From assembly GCF_030518235.1 (NCBI RefSeq), contig NZ_JAULSA010000003.1, positions 124,001 through 188,000 on the forward strand: DNA of 64,000 bases. Reading direction: 5' to 3'. This stretch comes from Saccharibacillus sp. CPCC 101409. GTDB lineage: Bacteria > Bacillota > Bacilli > Paenibacillales > Paenibacillaceae. Under the pieces are notes generated by a model, which had not been told where the DNA came from, did not search any database, and saw only the letters and a program-made list of their open reading frames with translations. Within the stretch, counting starts at the first letter, position 1. Every line of letters begins with the position of its first letter. Both the position numbers and the translations under genes were made by a program. Shown piece by piece: positions 50,691 to 58,985 of this stretch.

Positions 50691-51370
50691 TACGCTTTGC
50701 CCTCCTCCAGCACGTATCCCACGCCCCGGATCGTCGTGATACGCGTTTCCGAACCGAGGAAATTCAATTTTTTACGCAAAAACGAAATATACACTTCCAC
50801 ATTGTTGTGCTCCGCTTCCGAATCGAATCCCCACAGCTTCTCGATGATCTGCTCTTTCGACGTGACCGCCTGCTTGCGCAGCATCAGCAGTTCCAGCAGC
50901 TCGCACTCTTTGAGGTTCAGCTTCATTTCCTTGCTTTTGACCGTCAGTTTGGGATTGGCCGTGTTCAGCCTGAGATCGCCGAATTGGAGTCCTTCTTCCG
51001 GCACCACCTCGCCTTTGCGCCGCAGCGCCGCCCGGATTCTCGCCAGCAGCTCGTCCGCGGAGAAAGGCTTCGCCACATAATCGTCCGCGCCGTAATCCAG
51101 CCCCGCGATCTTGTCGGGCGTCTCGCCTTTGGCCGTCAGCAGGATCACCGGAACGGACATGCCTTTGCCCCGCACCGTTTTGAGAATGCTGATCCCGTCC
51201 ATGCCCGGCAGCATAATATCGAGCAGCAGCAGATCGTAAATATCGCTGAGCGCGTAATCGAGGCCGTCTTCGCCGTCGTGGACGACATCGACCGAGTAAT
51301 TGTTCTTTTTCAAAATTTGCGACAAGGCTTCCGCCAGATGCTGTTCGTCTTCCACGATCAAGATTCGCAT
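50690..51370 (-). CDS. OmpR-family response regulator
   Basis: This is a 226-residue regulator. The receiver has Asp51 (LLLLDIMLPGMDGI) and Lys in LLTAKGE. The winged-helix effector ends ITTIRGVGYVLEEGKA. Its own promoter (-10 TATAAT at 51415-51420, minus strand) carries a TTTAAGATTGATTAAAGG site at 51430-51447, and an almost identical site precedes the VTC operon. ATG 51368-51370. It is cotranscribed with the kinase gene. Confidence 0.94.
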   Translation of the reverse strand: MRILIVEDEQHLAEALSQILKKNNYSVDVVHDGEDGLDYALSDIYDLLLLDIMLPGMDGISILKTVRGKGMSVPVILLTAKGETPDKIAGLDYGADDYVAKPFSADELLARIRAALRRKGEVVPEEGLQFGDLRLNTANPKLTVKSKEMKLNLKECELLELLMLRKQAVTSKEQIIEKLWGFDSEAEHNNVEVYISFLRKKLNFLGSETRITTIRGVGYVLEEGKA

Positions 51371-51414
51371 GAGTTTGCCACCCTCTGTTTGAGTTCTGTT
51401 TGTGCGTTGTGTTC

Positions 51415-51447
51415 ATTATATCGGGCATACCTTTAATCAATCTTAAA
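51415..51447 (-). promoter_or_regulatory. Promoter and regulator site of the two-component operon
   Basis: On the minus strand TTTAAGATTGATTAAAGG (51430-51447) contains two half-sites about 10-11 bp apart. Nine bases later comes TATAAT (51415-51420). The same arrangement occurs at 52053-52085. Confidence 0.75.
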
Positions 51448-51514
51448 GTTTTGTAGGGTGAAGTGTAGGGGTGGGGCGATCACGGCGCAGCCTTCCGTAA
51501 AGGAGGTGAAAGCC

Positions 51515-51655
51515 ATGATCGTTCTCGCGGAGTTTGTGGATGTGTTAAAAGGTGCAGCGGCTGCATTGAGCATTTTGTTCAGCGGCCGAAAATTGTACCG
51601 ATTGGCGCGTCGTAAAATCAAGCAGCGCAAGAGAAAACCCACCGCTAAAGGTTGA
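51515..51655 (+). CDS. Small amphipathic peptide, cassette 2
   Basis: This is a 46-residue peptide, hydrophobic in residues 1-22 (MIVLAEFVDVLKGAAAALSI) and basic in 24-42 (RKLYRLARRKIKQRKRK). The ATG follows AAAGGAGGTGAAAGCC. A longer frame from 51458 is not supported by a ribosome site, and the paralogue at 22952 starts at the same point. Flanking bases (CGATCACGGCG, CAGCCTTCCGTAAAGGAGG) and both downstream hairpins match cassette 1. It may be a type I-toxin-like or regulatory peptide. Function is unproven. Confidence 0.75.
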   Translation: MIVLAEFVDVLKGAAAALSILFSGRKLYRLARRKIKQRKRKPTAKG

Positions 51656-51752
51656 CAGCCCGCGGTGGGTTTTGTACTAAGCAATTAGTGCGCGCCGTGG
51701 TTTCCCCCGGCTTTGTGTCCCAGCTCTGCCGTTCCAGCGGCAGAGCTTTTTG
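51635..51752 (+). terminator. Two conserved hairpins of cassette 2
   Basis: Hairpin 1: AAACCCACCGC (51635-51645) with GCGGTGGGTTT (51662-51672). Hairpin 2: AGCTCTGCCG with CGGCAGAGCT (51722-51747), loop TTCCAG, then TTTTTG. The loop is identical to that of cassette 1. Confidence 0.85.
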
Positions 51753-51839
51753 ATTTGTTTCAATTATACTACCGGGAGCAGGACATTTTCAATCCTTTGC
51801 AAAAGCAGCATGGAAAACCTTAAATAAAATACAGCCTAG

Positions 51840-51875
51840 AGTCCAAGTGCAGCGATCTGCGCCTGGACTTTTTTT
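51840..51875 (+). terminator. Orphan terminator, possible small RNA end
   Basis: AGTCCA (51840-51845) with TGGACT (51864-51869) and inner GCAG/CTGC, followed by seven T. No gene ends just upstream. A TATACT near 51764 could start a transcript of about 110 nt. Confidence 0.5.
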
Positions 51876-51935
51876 GCCGATAACAGCTTTTACAAAAGAA
51901 TTTCCGTCTGCGGCATACCTATTTTGGTCTGAGTT

Positions 51936-51964
51936 TTTACCTTTGCAAATATGCTGCATATAAT
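51936..51964 (+). promoter_or_regulatory. Possible sigma-A promoter upstream of the VTC operon
   Basis: TTTACC (51936-51941) and a perfect TATAAT (51959-51964) are 17 bp apart. The start would lie about 165 nt before the VTC gene. Confidence 0.55.
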
Positions 51965-52052
51965 GAAAGAAAACCGCGGAACGCGAACGCAATGTAAAAC
52001 GGGTGTAAAAAAACGGGGCGATTTCCCAGGATTTTTACAAACATCTCGATTA

Positions 52053-52085
52053 TTTAAGATTCATTAAAGGTTGCGGCTCTAAGAT
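52053..52085 (+). promoter_or_regulatory. Regulator site and promoter of the VTC operon
   Basis: TTTAAGATTCATTAAAGG (52053-52070) differs at one base from the site in front of the two-component operon. After exactly nine bases comes TAAGAT (52080-52085) as the -10. The weak -10 and missing -35 fit activator-dependent transcription. Confidence 0.75.
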
Positions 52086-52136
52086 ACAGGTATGGCAAGC
52101 GAACACGAAAACCTACAGCGAAAGGAACGATGAAAG

Positions 52137-52946
52137 ATGGCGATCGAGGTCTTCAACCGGTACGAAAGCAAATACCTGATGGATCATGCGGCTTACGAGA
52201 AAATTTACGCGGCGCTGCTGGAATATATGGAGAAAGACGAATACAACAAAAACGAGTTCTACTGTATCAGCAACCTGTACTTCGATACCCCGCACGATTC
52301 GTTGATCCGCCAGAGCCTGGCCAAGCCGAAATACAAGGAAAAGCTTCGCCTCCGCGCTTACGGCGTACCGAACGAAGACGCGAAAGTCTACCTGGAGATC
52401 AAGAAAAAAGTGTTCGGTCTGGTCAACAAAAGACGCACGGCGCTCAAGCTGAACGAAGCTTACGAGTTTGTCCGCACCGGACAGCCGCCCGAATTCCAGC
52501 CTTACATGAACGCCCAGGTGCTCGACGAGATCGAATACTTCCTCCGCCTGTACGACCTGGAACCGAAAGTGTATCTCTCCTACGACCGCAAAGCCCTGTT
52601 CGACAAAACGAGCCGCGATCTGCGGATTACGTTCGATACGAATATCCGCTGCCGGCGCTACGACGTCCAGCTGGAACGCGGCGATTACGGCGAGCAGCTG
52701 ATGCAGCCGGGCCAGTGGTTGATGGAAGTGAAAGCGGAGAAGACGGTGCCGGCCTGGCTGTCGAAAATGCTGTCCGAACACGGACTGTACCGCACCAGCT
52801 TTTCGAAATACGGCAATGAATACAAGAAGCTGCTCAAAAACAGACGAATGGTGCCCGACCTGAATCCCAATATCCAATTGAACGCGGTAAGCGACCTGCC
52901 GACTACCGAACGTGCAACCGAAAAGGAGACTGTGCTTTATGCTTGA
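52137..52946 (+). CDS. VTC-domain protein (polyphosphate polymerase-like)
   Basis: This is a 269-residue protein with the tunnel fold of yeast Vtc4. The catalytic basic residues are in place: KLRLRAY (69-75), YLEIKKK (85-91) and NKRRTALK (97-104), with YDRKAL later, the metal-binding Glu in LMEVKAE and a basic pair in SFSKYGNEYKK. These residues bind ATP and growing polyphosphate. The protein is soluble and probably works at the membrane with the DUF4956 partner encoded next, with which it overlaps by 8 bp. ATG 52137 follows GAAAGGAACG. Activity is inferred from conserved residues. Confidence 0.88.
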   Translation: MAIEVFNRYESKYLMDHAAYEKIYAALLEYMEKDEYNKNEFYCISNLYFDTPHDSLIRQSLAKPKYKEKLRLRAYGVPNEDAKVYLEIKKKVFGLVNKRRTALKLNEAYEFVRTGQPPEFQPYMNAQVLDEIEYFLRLYDLEPKVYLSYDRKALFDKTSRDLRITFDTNIRCRRYDVQLERGDYGEQLMQPGQWLMEVKAEKTVPAWLSKMLSEHGLYRTSFSKYGNEYKKLLKNRRMVPDLNPNIQLNAVSDLPTTERATEKETVLYA

Positions 52947-53628
52947 TTCCATCCTCAACAGTACAACGACCGCAACGACCGACCTGACCCTGACCAATGC
53001 CCTGGTGACGATCGGCCTGGCGATTATCCTGGGCGCGATCATCAGCCTGACTTACATGAAAACGAACAAAGCGACCTACACGCAGGGCTTCACCCTGACG
53101 CTGGTCATTCTCCCGATCGTCGTCGCGGTCATCATCTTGATGATCGGCAGCAACGTCGCCCGTGCGTTCAGTTTGGCCGGCGCGTTCTCGATCATCCGTT
53201 TCCGCAGCGCGGCGGGCGATCCCAAAGACATCACGTACGTCCTGTTCACGATGGCGGCGGGCCTGGCCTGCGGCGTCGGCTCTCTCGGCTACGCGGTACT
53301 GTTCACCCTCATCCTCTGCGTCGTGATGTTCGTGCTCAGCCGCTTCAAATTCGGCGTGAAAAAGTCGCAGCAGAAGACGCTTAAAGTGACGATCCCGGAA
53401 AATCTCGGCTACGAAGAAGCTTTTGAAGAAGTGTTCCAAAAGTTCGGCGTGCAGCACGATCTCAAAAAGATCCGCACCACCGAACTCGGCAGCCTGTACG
53501 AACTGGTTTACTCGGTCACGATGGATCAAAGCGTCAATCAGAAAGCGTTTCTCGATTCGATCCGTACCCGCAACGGCAATCTCGACCTGTCGCTGACCAT
53601 GGCTCCTCCGGTAGCGGCGGAATACTAA
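52939..53628 (+). CDS. DUF4956 membrane protein
   Basis: This is a 229-residue protein. Four predicted spans (about 20-140) enclose the family signature FSLAGAFSIIRFRSAAGDPKDI, followed by a soluble C-terminal domain of about 85 residues (LKVTIPENLGYEEAFEEVF). DUF4956 genes commonly stand beside VTC-domain genes, so a channel or anchor for the polymerase is the likely role (inference). AAAAGGAGA sits before ATG 52939. A further hairpin (GGCCCGG/CCGGGCC, about 53660-53693) without a T-run lies between it and the next gene. Confidence 0.88.
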   Translation: MLDSILNSTTTATTDLTLTNALVTIGLAIILGAIISLTYMKTNKATYTQGFTLTLVILPIVVAVIILMIGSNVARAFSLAGAFSIIRFRSAAGDPKDITYVLFTMAAGLACGVGSLGYAVLFTLILCVVMFVLSRFKFGVKKSQQKTLKVTIPENLGYEEAFEEVFQKFGVQHDLKKIRTTELGSLYELVYSVTMDQSVNQKAFLDSIRTRNGNLDLSLTMAPPVAAEY

Positions 53629-53758
53629 GTTTCTCGTCCAACGTCAGACAAACCATTCGGCCCGGCGCGGCTGTTACAGGGCGTCCGGGCCGGGCCTGCG
53701 CATAGAACGAACGCGTGCACAATACGAATCCGAACCGAAGAGAGGAAGAATCTTACCC

Positions 53759-56212
53759 ATGAAAAAGACAACCAAGATCGAAAAAGCGAAAAAGTTCCAG
53801 ACTGCAAAAGCGAAGCGGACCGCGGCTTTCCTCGGCGCGGTTCTGCTCTTGACCGGCGGCGCGGCAAGCGTCAGCGCCCAGGGGCTGTCGTGGAGTTCCT
53901 ACAACGGCTATCTGCTCGCTTCCACGAGCGCCGATGCGACAACATCCTCTTCCGGCGCCGCGTCTTCCGCGTCGGACCTGAAAGTCGCGAATCTGAAAGT
54001 CTCCGATCTCGTCACGCTCAAAACGAAAGACTACGGCGTATCGTGGAACAAATCGACGTATACCACGATTGCCCTGAACAATACCAAAGCGACGGTCAGC
54101 GGTTCGGGCGCCAAAGCGACGGGCAGCACGGTCACGATCTCCAAAGCCGGCACGTACGTTATCAGCGGCAAGCTGACGGACGGACAAATTATCGTCGCTG
54201 CCGCCGATACGGACGATGTGCATATCGTGCTCAAAGGCGCGACGGTCGCGAACGACTCAACGTCGCCTTTCTATATCAAATCGGCGGATAAAGTCGTCGT
54301 CACGCTGTCGGCGGGCACCACCAATACCTTTACCGACGCTTCGGACTATACGTTCGCCGAAGGCGAAGACGAACCGGATGCGGCCATTTTCAGCAAAACG
54401 AACCTGACGATCAACGGCACGGGCGCGCTGAACGTGACGGGCAATTATAAAGACGGCATCCACAGCAAAGACAATCTGAATATCGTGAACGGCAAGATTA
54501 CGGTCAAAGCCGCGGACGACGCCATCGTCGGCAAAGACCGCGTCGTGATCGAGAACGGCACATTCAAGATTACGGCCGGCGGCGACGGCATCAAGTCCAA
54601 TAACGACAGCAACACGGCCAAAGGCTTCGTCGCGATCTCGAACGGCACATTCGATATCACGGCGGCAAACGACGGCATCCAGGCGGAAACGTCGCTCGTC
54701 GTGGACGGCGGCACATTCAATATCGTGACCGGCGGCGGATACAAGAACGGTCCGGAACATACGGAAGAAGGCCCGGGCGGCATGGGCGGCGGAGACTTCG
54801 GCGGGCAAATGCCGGAAGGCTGGACGCCTCCGACCAACGCGGACGGCACAGCCATGACGCCTCCGACGAACGCCGACGGCACCACGACGCCGCAGGTTAA
54901 CGCGGGCGGAACGCCTCCGACCAACTCCGACGGCACGACGACGCCTCCGACCGGCACGACGAATCCGGCGGGCAATAGCAATGCGGCGGCCGGTACAACG
55001 ACGACCGACAGCAGCGCGACGACCGAAGAAGAAACGTCCGAGAGCATGAAGGCGCTCAAAGCCGGAACGGAATTGGTCGTCAACAAAGGCACGTTCACGA
55101 TCGACGCGGCCGACGACGCGGTGCACAGCAACGGCAACGTCAATATCGTCGGCGGCACGTTCAATATCGCGACCGGCGACGACGCGTTCCACGCCGACGC
55201 GGTGCTGGAGATTTCCAGCGGCAAGATCGTCGTCACGGACAGCTACGAATCGCTGGAAGGCTTCGTAATCAATATCAAAGGCGGCGATATCGACGTGACC
55301 GCTTCCGACGACGGCGTGAACGCGGCCGGCGACGATCCGACGGCAGCGGCGGCGGATACGACTACGACGGCTCCGGCCGCTCCGGCGGCAGGCGCGTCGA
55401 CGAGCGCATCCACAAGCACGTCCACCGGCAGCGCTTCGGCTTCCGGCGCGGCTTCGACCGATGCGACTTCGTCCGCTTCGCAGATGCCGGGCGGCGGCAT
55501 GGGCGGAGGCGGCATGATGGCCGCCAGCAACGCGATGCTGAACATCACCGGCGGCACGCTGACGGTCGACGCGGCCGGCGACGGTCTCGACTCCAACGGC
55601 TCGATCAAGATGAGCGGCGGAACGGTCATCGTCAACGGCCCGACGGATAACGGCAACGGACCGCTCGACTACGACGGCACGTTTACGATTACCGGCGGCA
55701 CGCTCGTCGCTTCCGGCAGCTCCGGCATGGCGCAGGCGCCGTCCACGGCTTCCAGCCAGCGCTCGCTGGGCATTACGTTCGCGACTTCGCTTGCGGCGGG
55801 AACTCTGGTGCACGTGGAAGATTCGTCCGGCAACAACGTTCTGACTTTCGCGCCGGCCAAATCGTTCAGCTCCGTCGTGGTCAGCTCTTCGGCGCTGAAA
55901 GCAGGCGAAACGTACACCGTTTCGACCGGCGGCAAGTCGACCGGCACGAACTTCGACGGTCTGTACACCGGCGGCACATACAGCGGCGGCACGGCGTATA
56001 CGACGTTCGAATTCTCGGATAGCGAAGCGACGACCTGGGTGAACGCTTCCGGCGTCACTACCGCGCCGAGCGGCATGGGCGGTATGGGCGGCGGCATGGG
56101 CGGAGACGGAACGGACCGCGGACCGCGCGGTACGAACGCCTCCGGCACGACGAGCAGCACGAGCGCGTCGGGGACTTCGACAAGCACAAGCACGACGACA
56201 ACGACGAAGTAA
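53759..56212 (+). CDS. Secreted carbohydrate-binding beta-helix protein (Cthe_2159-like)
   Basis: This is an 817-residue protein. The signal peptide ends near VSAQG (residue 42). Repeated strands such as KDGIHSKDNLNIVNGKITVK, ADDAIVGKDRVVIENG and GDGIKSNNDSN are the right-handed beta-helix of the Cthe_2159 family, which binds pectin-like acidic polysaccharides with calcium. Two low-complexity linkers split the helix: Pro/Thr (PPTNADGT repeats, about 360-425) and Ala/Ser/Thr (about 525-585). The C-terminus is Gly/Met- then Ser/Thr-rich. It has no SLH domain. It is third in the VTC operon and likely coats or modifies the cell surface. Confidence 0.85.
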   Translation: MKKTTKIEKAKKFQTAKAKRTAAFLGAVLLLTGGAASVSAQGLSWSSYNGYLLASTSADATTSSSGAASSASDLKVANLKVSDLVTLKTKDYGVSWNKSTYTTIALNNTKATVSGSGAKATGSTVTISKAGTYVISGKLTDGQIIVAAADTDDVHIVLKGATVANDSTSPFYIKSADKVVVTLSAGTTNTFTDASDYTFAEGEDEPDAAIFSKTNLTINGTGALNVTGNYKDGIHSKDNLNIVNGKITVKAADDAIVGKDRVVIENGTFKITAGGDGIKSNNDSNTAKGFVAISNGTFDITAANDGIQAETSLVVDGGTFNIVTGGGYKNGPEHTEEGPGGMGGGDFGGQMPEGWTPPTNADGTAMTPPTNADGTTTPQVNAGGTPPTNSDGTTTPPTGTTNPAGNSNAAAGTTTTDSSATTEEETSESMKALKAGTELVVNKGTFTIDAADDAVHSNGNVNIVGGTFNIATGDDAFHADAVLEISSGKIVVTDSYESLEGFVINIKGGDIDVTASDDGVNAAGDDPTAAAADTTTTAPAAPAAGASTSASTSTSTGSASASGAASTDATSSASQMPGGGMGGGGMMAASNAMLNITGGTLTVDAAGDGLDSNGSIKMSGGTVIVNGPTDNGNGPLDYDGTFTITGGTLVASGSSGMAQAPSTASSQRSLGITFATSLAAGTLVHVEDSSGNNVLTFAPAKSFSSVVVSSSALKAGETYTVSTGGKSTGTNFDGLYTGGTYSGGTAYTTFEFSDSEATTWVNASGVTTAPSGMGGMGGGMGGDGTDRGPRGTNASGTTSSTSASGTSTSTSTTTTTK

Positions 56213-56258
56213 GCCGGCAGGTTTGTGGCAGCCAAGCCATAGACCGGGCCCCATCTAT

Positions 56259-56309
56259 AAAAGCGTCCGCTTTTCCCGGAAGTCGAGGGGGAAGCGGACG
56301 CTTTTTTTG
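56259..56309. terminator. Terminator of the VTC operon
   Basis: AAAAGCGTCCGCTT (56259-56272) pairs perfectly with AAGCGGACGCTTTT (56292-56305), followed by more T. Confidence 0.93.
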
Positions 56310-56452
56310 CCGTATGCGGGATGTCGTATGATAGAAGGAACAAGGAACAGCCGCTTACGCGCCGAAGGCCGCCCGATCCGACATTTCGGTGCAGGGATTG
56401 CAAGGCTTTGCGCGGCGCGCGTCCCTACAATGAAGAAGAAAGGAGGGTTCGT

Positions 56453-56920
56453 ATGGATTGGCTGGATCGCATGAACGGCGTTATGGATTATATCGAGCGC
56501 AATCTGGCGGAAACGATCGACTACGGCCGGGCGGCGGCGATCGCCTGCTGTTCGACGTATCATTTGCAGCGGATGTTTCCGTTTATCACCGATGTGCCGC
56601 TGTCGGAGTATGTGCGGCGCAGAAGACTGACCCTGGCCGCGTTCGAGCTTCAACAGGGGAACGCCAAAGTGATCGACGTCGCGCTGAAATACGGATACGA
56701 GTCGCCCGAAGCTTTTTCGCGCGCGTTCAAAAAAATGCACGGCATCGTCCCGGCCGACGCGCGCAAACCCGGCGCCCGGCTGAAAGCCTATCCTCGGATG
56801 TCTTTTCATATTTCAATTAGGGCGTGGCTTCAAGTTCCGAAGGAAGCAGATTTTGCTGAATTTTCGTTCTCGGCAAGGAACTTTTTCGAAGGCGTGCCGG
56901 GGCACGTCAAGGGAAAGTGA
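56453..56920 (+). pseudogene. AraC-GyrI regulator, DNA-binding half, cut by a MITE
   Basis: ATG 56453 follows AAAGGAGGG. Codons 1-122 form the AraC domain with two helix-turn-helices (YGRAAAIACCSTYHLQRMF, KVIDVALKYGYESPEAFSRAF) and the usual lead to the effector domain (YPRMSFHISI). From codon 123 the frame runs into an inserted 160-bp element and ends after 33 foreign residues. The effector domain resumes at 56995. The DNA-binding half may still be made, but without its own sensor. Confidence 0.75.
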
Positions 56921-56981
56921 CGCAGTAGAGAGCGAAAAGGCGGCAAAAGATGCACTTCAGCGAATTTGAAGACACGCCCTA
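56818..56981. mobile_element. MITE-like element inside an AraC-GyrI gene
   Basis: This is a 160-bp element (56820-56979) with terminal inverted repeats GGGCGTGGCTTCAAGTT and its near complement (AATTTGAAGACACGCCC), about 15 of 17 matching. It is flanked by TA on both sides. It has no coding capacity. TA duplication suggests mobilisation by an IS630/Tc1-type transposase encoded elsewhere. Joining the flanks leaves the two gene halves one base out of frame, so a small indel also occurred. Confidence 0.75.
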
Positions 56982-56994
56982 AGGAGATGCGGAG

Positions 56995-57486
56995 ATGAAT
57001 TACAGGATTGAAGAAAAAGGCGGTATGGAGATGTTCGGCAGGGTTACGGAAATCGGGAATATCGGCGAGCAGCCGTTCGAGCAGATTCCCGACTTTTGGA
57101 TGCAGTGTATCGGCGACGGAACGGTGGACCGGATTCGCGCGGCCGCCGGGCTGCCGGCGAACGGACAGATCCACGCCGTGCTGTATCACAAACAGGAAGA
57201 CCGAATGTCGTATTTGATCGGGTATATGCCGCCGCCGGGCGGCGCGCCCGAAGAGTTCGACCGGCTGTCCGTTCCGCCCCGGACGTATGCGATCTTCTCG
57301 ACCGGAACGTATCCGGACGGGCAGAGCGACATCCATTCGCTGTGGAAACGGATCTGGAGCGAATGGTTCCCGACCAGCGATTACGAATCGCTCAACGAAC
57401 CGGAATTTGAGATGACGTACGACCGGGAAGACGGCCTGTACGAGATGGAGATCTGGATTCCGGTCCGGCGCAGGATCGCGGATTAA
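56995..57486 (+). CDS. GyrI-like effector-binding domain (separated half of the AraC gene)
   Basis: This is a 163-residue protein (MNYRIEEKGGMEMFGRVTEI start) with the GyrI-like small-molecule-binding fold: two repeated beta-alpha-beta-beta units, PPRTYAIFSTGTYPDGQSDIHSLWKRIWSEWFP and YEMEIWIPVRR at the end. In intact relatives it continues directly from the AraC domain. An AAGGAGATGCGGAG site lies before the ATG, so it can now be translated on its own. Confidence 0.78.
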   Translation: MNYRIEEKGGMEMFGRVTEIGNIGEQPFEQIPDFWMQCIGDGTVDRIRAAAGLPANGQIHAVLYHKQEDRMSYLIGYMPPPGGAPEEFDRLSVPPRTYAIFSTGTYPDGQSDIHSLWKRIWSEWFPTSDYESLNEPEFEMTYDREDGLYEMEIWIPVRRRIAD

Positions 57487-57503
57487 TCGCGGTAAAAGCG
57501 CAG

Positions 57504-57545
57504 GCCCGCGGGGAGAAACGGCTTCTCCGGCGGGCTTTTTTTGCA
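57504..57545 (+). terminator. Terminator after the effector-domain gene
   Basis: GCCCGC (57504-57509) pairs with GCGGGC (57530-57535), with inner GGAGAA/TTCTCC pairing, then eight T. Confidence 0.9.
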
Positions 57546-57740
57546 TGGAACAAGCCTCGGCGGCGAACTCGGCAGGGAAAAGGGAAGGGCGGGGACTGCA
57601 AGGAGTTCCGTCCGCTGTGCTAGAATGTAGAAACTGAAGCGAAAAAGCGGGCGCAATCTTACTTTTATCCGGGTCGGCGTACCGGGCAGACGCCGGAAGC
57701 TTCGAACAAACCGGAACGGTTTCCGGAAAGGAGAGCGCCG

Positions 57741-58985
57741 ATGCAGATGTTGTACACGCGAAGAGGAAGTATTACCGTCAGCCTGATTCTGCTGTTTATT
57801 TTCTGGACGCAGTTTCCCGAAACGATATCGGCGAGAGCGGCGGCGGTCGTGCTGTGCCTGAGCTATATCGCCGGATTGAACGCCGCCGCGAGAATCCCTT
57901 CGTCGCGCGTTCTGTCCGCTTTATTGGCGGCGCTCTATGCGATGGCGATCGTTTACTGGCTGGCATTCGACGATCGGACCGGTCTGCTGTTTACGCTCCA
58001 GGGCTTTCTGCTCAGCTATATGGCGCTCAAGCTGCCGGAACGGCTGTCCGCGATCGAAGCGTCGGCGATGCTGCTGCTGACGTTCCTGCTGCTGGTCTTC
58101 TACGGCGGCCAGCCCTGGCTGCCGCTGATCCGGCAGGACTTGTTTATCTATGTCGGCCTGTATATGCTGCTGCGTCTGGTCCGGCTCAGACGGATTCGCG
58201 AAGACGAACAGCGGGCGTATGCGGAAGAAGAGCGCAAGCATACGCAGGCGCTCCAGGTCGTGCACGCCGAGCTGGCCGAAGCGCACGCCGATCTTCAGCG
58301 TGCGCATGAAGAACTGGAGCGGGCGACCGTGCAGTCGCTGCGGTACGCCGTGCTGGAGGAGCGCAGCCGGATCGCCCGCGATATTCACGACAGCATCGGG
58401 CACCGGCTGACGTCGGTGATCGTGCAGCTTCAAGCGCTGCCCTACGTGCTGGGGAGCGACCCGGCGGAGTCGGAGCGGATCGTGCGCACGGTATTGGACG
58501 TGGCGCGCGCCTGCATGCAGGAAGTGCGGACCGTCGTCCACGATATGGGCGCGGACGAGACGGGAGCCGGCGCGCTGTCGCTGCGCAGCCTGGTTCGCCA
58601 GGCCGCCGATGCCGGCTCGCTCAAGATCGGACTGGATCTGGGCGAGGAAGCGGGGCGCGAAGCCTGGCCGCCGGAAACGGCCGCCGTGCTTTACCGCTGC
58701 ACGCAGGAAGCGCTGACCAATACGATCCGGCACGCGAACGCGAAGCGCGTGGATATCCGGGTGGAGCAGCGAGCCGGCGAAGTCTCGCTGCATTACCGCG
58801 ACGACGGCGAACTCAAGCCGGGCGAAGAGCTGCGCGAAGGCTTCGGGCTGAGCGGCATCCGCAAGCGCTGCCGGGACGCCGGCGGGGAGTGCGTCATCGA
58901 AGCGGCCGAGCCGCACGGAATAAGCATCGAGATCCGGCTGCCGCTGGCGGCCGATACGAATAGGGAGGCGCGGACGCATGGATAG
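57741..58985 (+). CDS. Sensor histidine kinase, NarL/DesK type
   Basis: This is a 414-residue kinase. Five or six membrane spans cover about residues 10-150, then comes a coiled coil (EDEQRAYAEEERKHTQALQV). The HisKA_3 box ARDIHDSIGHRLTSV has His216. The ATPase domain includes QEALTNTIRHANAK and GFGLSGIRKRC. The membrane-embedded sensor without a large outer domain resembles DesK/LiaS-type kinases that read membrane state. GGAAAGGAGAG lies before ATG 57741. It overlaps the response regulator by 8 bp. Confidence 0.92.
   Translation: MQMLYTRRGSITVSLILLFIFWTQFPETISARAAAVVLCLSYIAGLNAAARIPSSRVLSALLAALYAMAIVYWLAFDDRTGLLFTLQGFLLSYMALKLPERLSAIEASAMLLLTFLLLVFYGGQPWLPLIRQDLFIYVGLYMLLRLVRLRRIREDEQRAYAEEERKHTQALQVVHAELAEAHADLQRAHEELERATVQSLRYAVLEERSRIARDIHDSIGHRLTSVIVQLQALPYVLGSDPAESERIVRTVLDVARACMQEVRTVVHDMGADETGAGALSLRSLVRQAADAGSLKIGLDLGEEAGREAWPPETAAVLYRCTQEALTNTIRHANAKRVDIRVEQRAGEVSLHYRDDGELKPGEELREGFGLSGIRKRCRDAGGECVIEAAEPHGISIEIRLPLAADTNREARTHG

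Noticed and set aside
51458-51514. N-terminal extension of the cassette 2 peptide to 65 residues
   Set aside because: No ribosome site upstream, the extension runs through the conserved GGAGG site, and the paralogue at 22952 cannot be extended in the same way.
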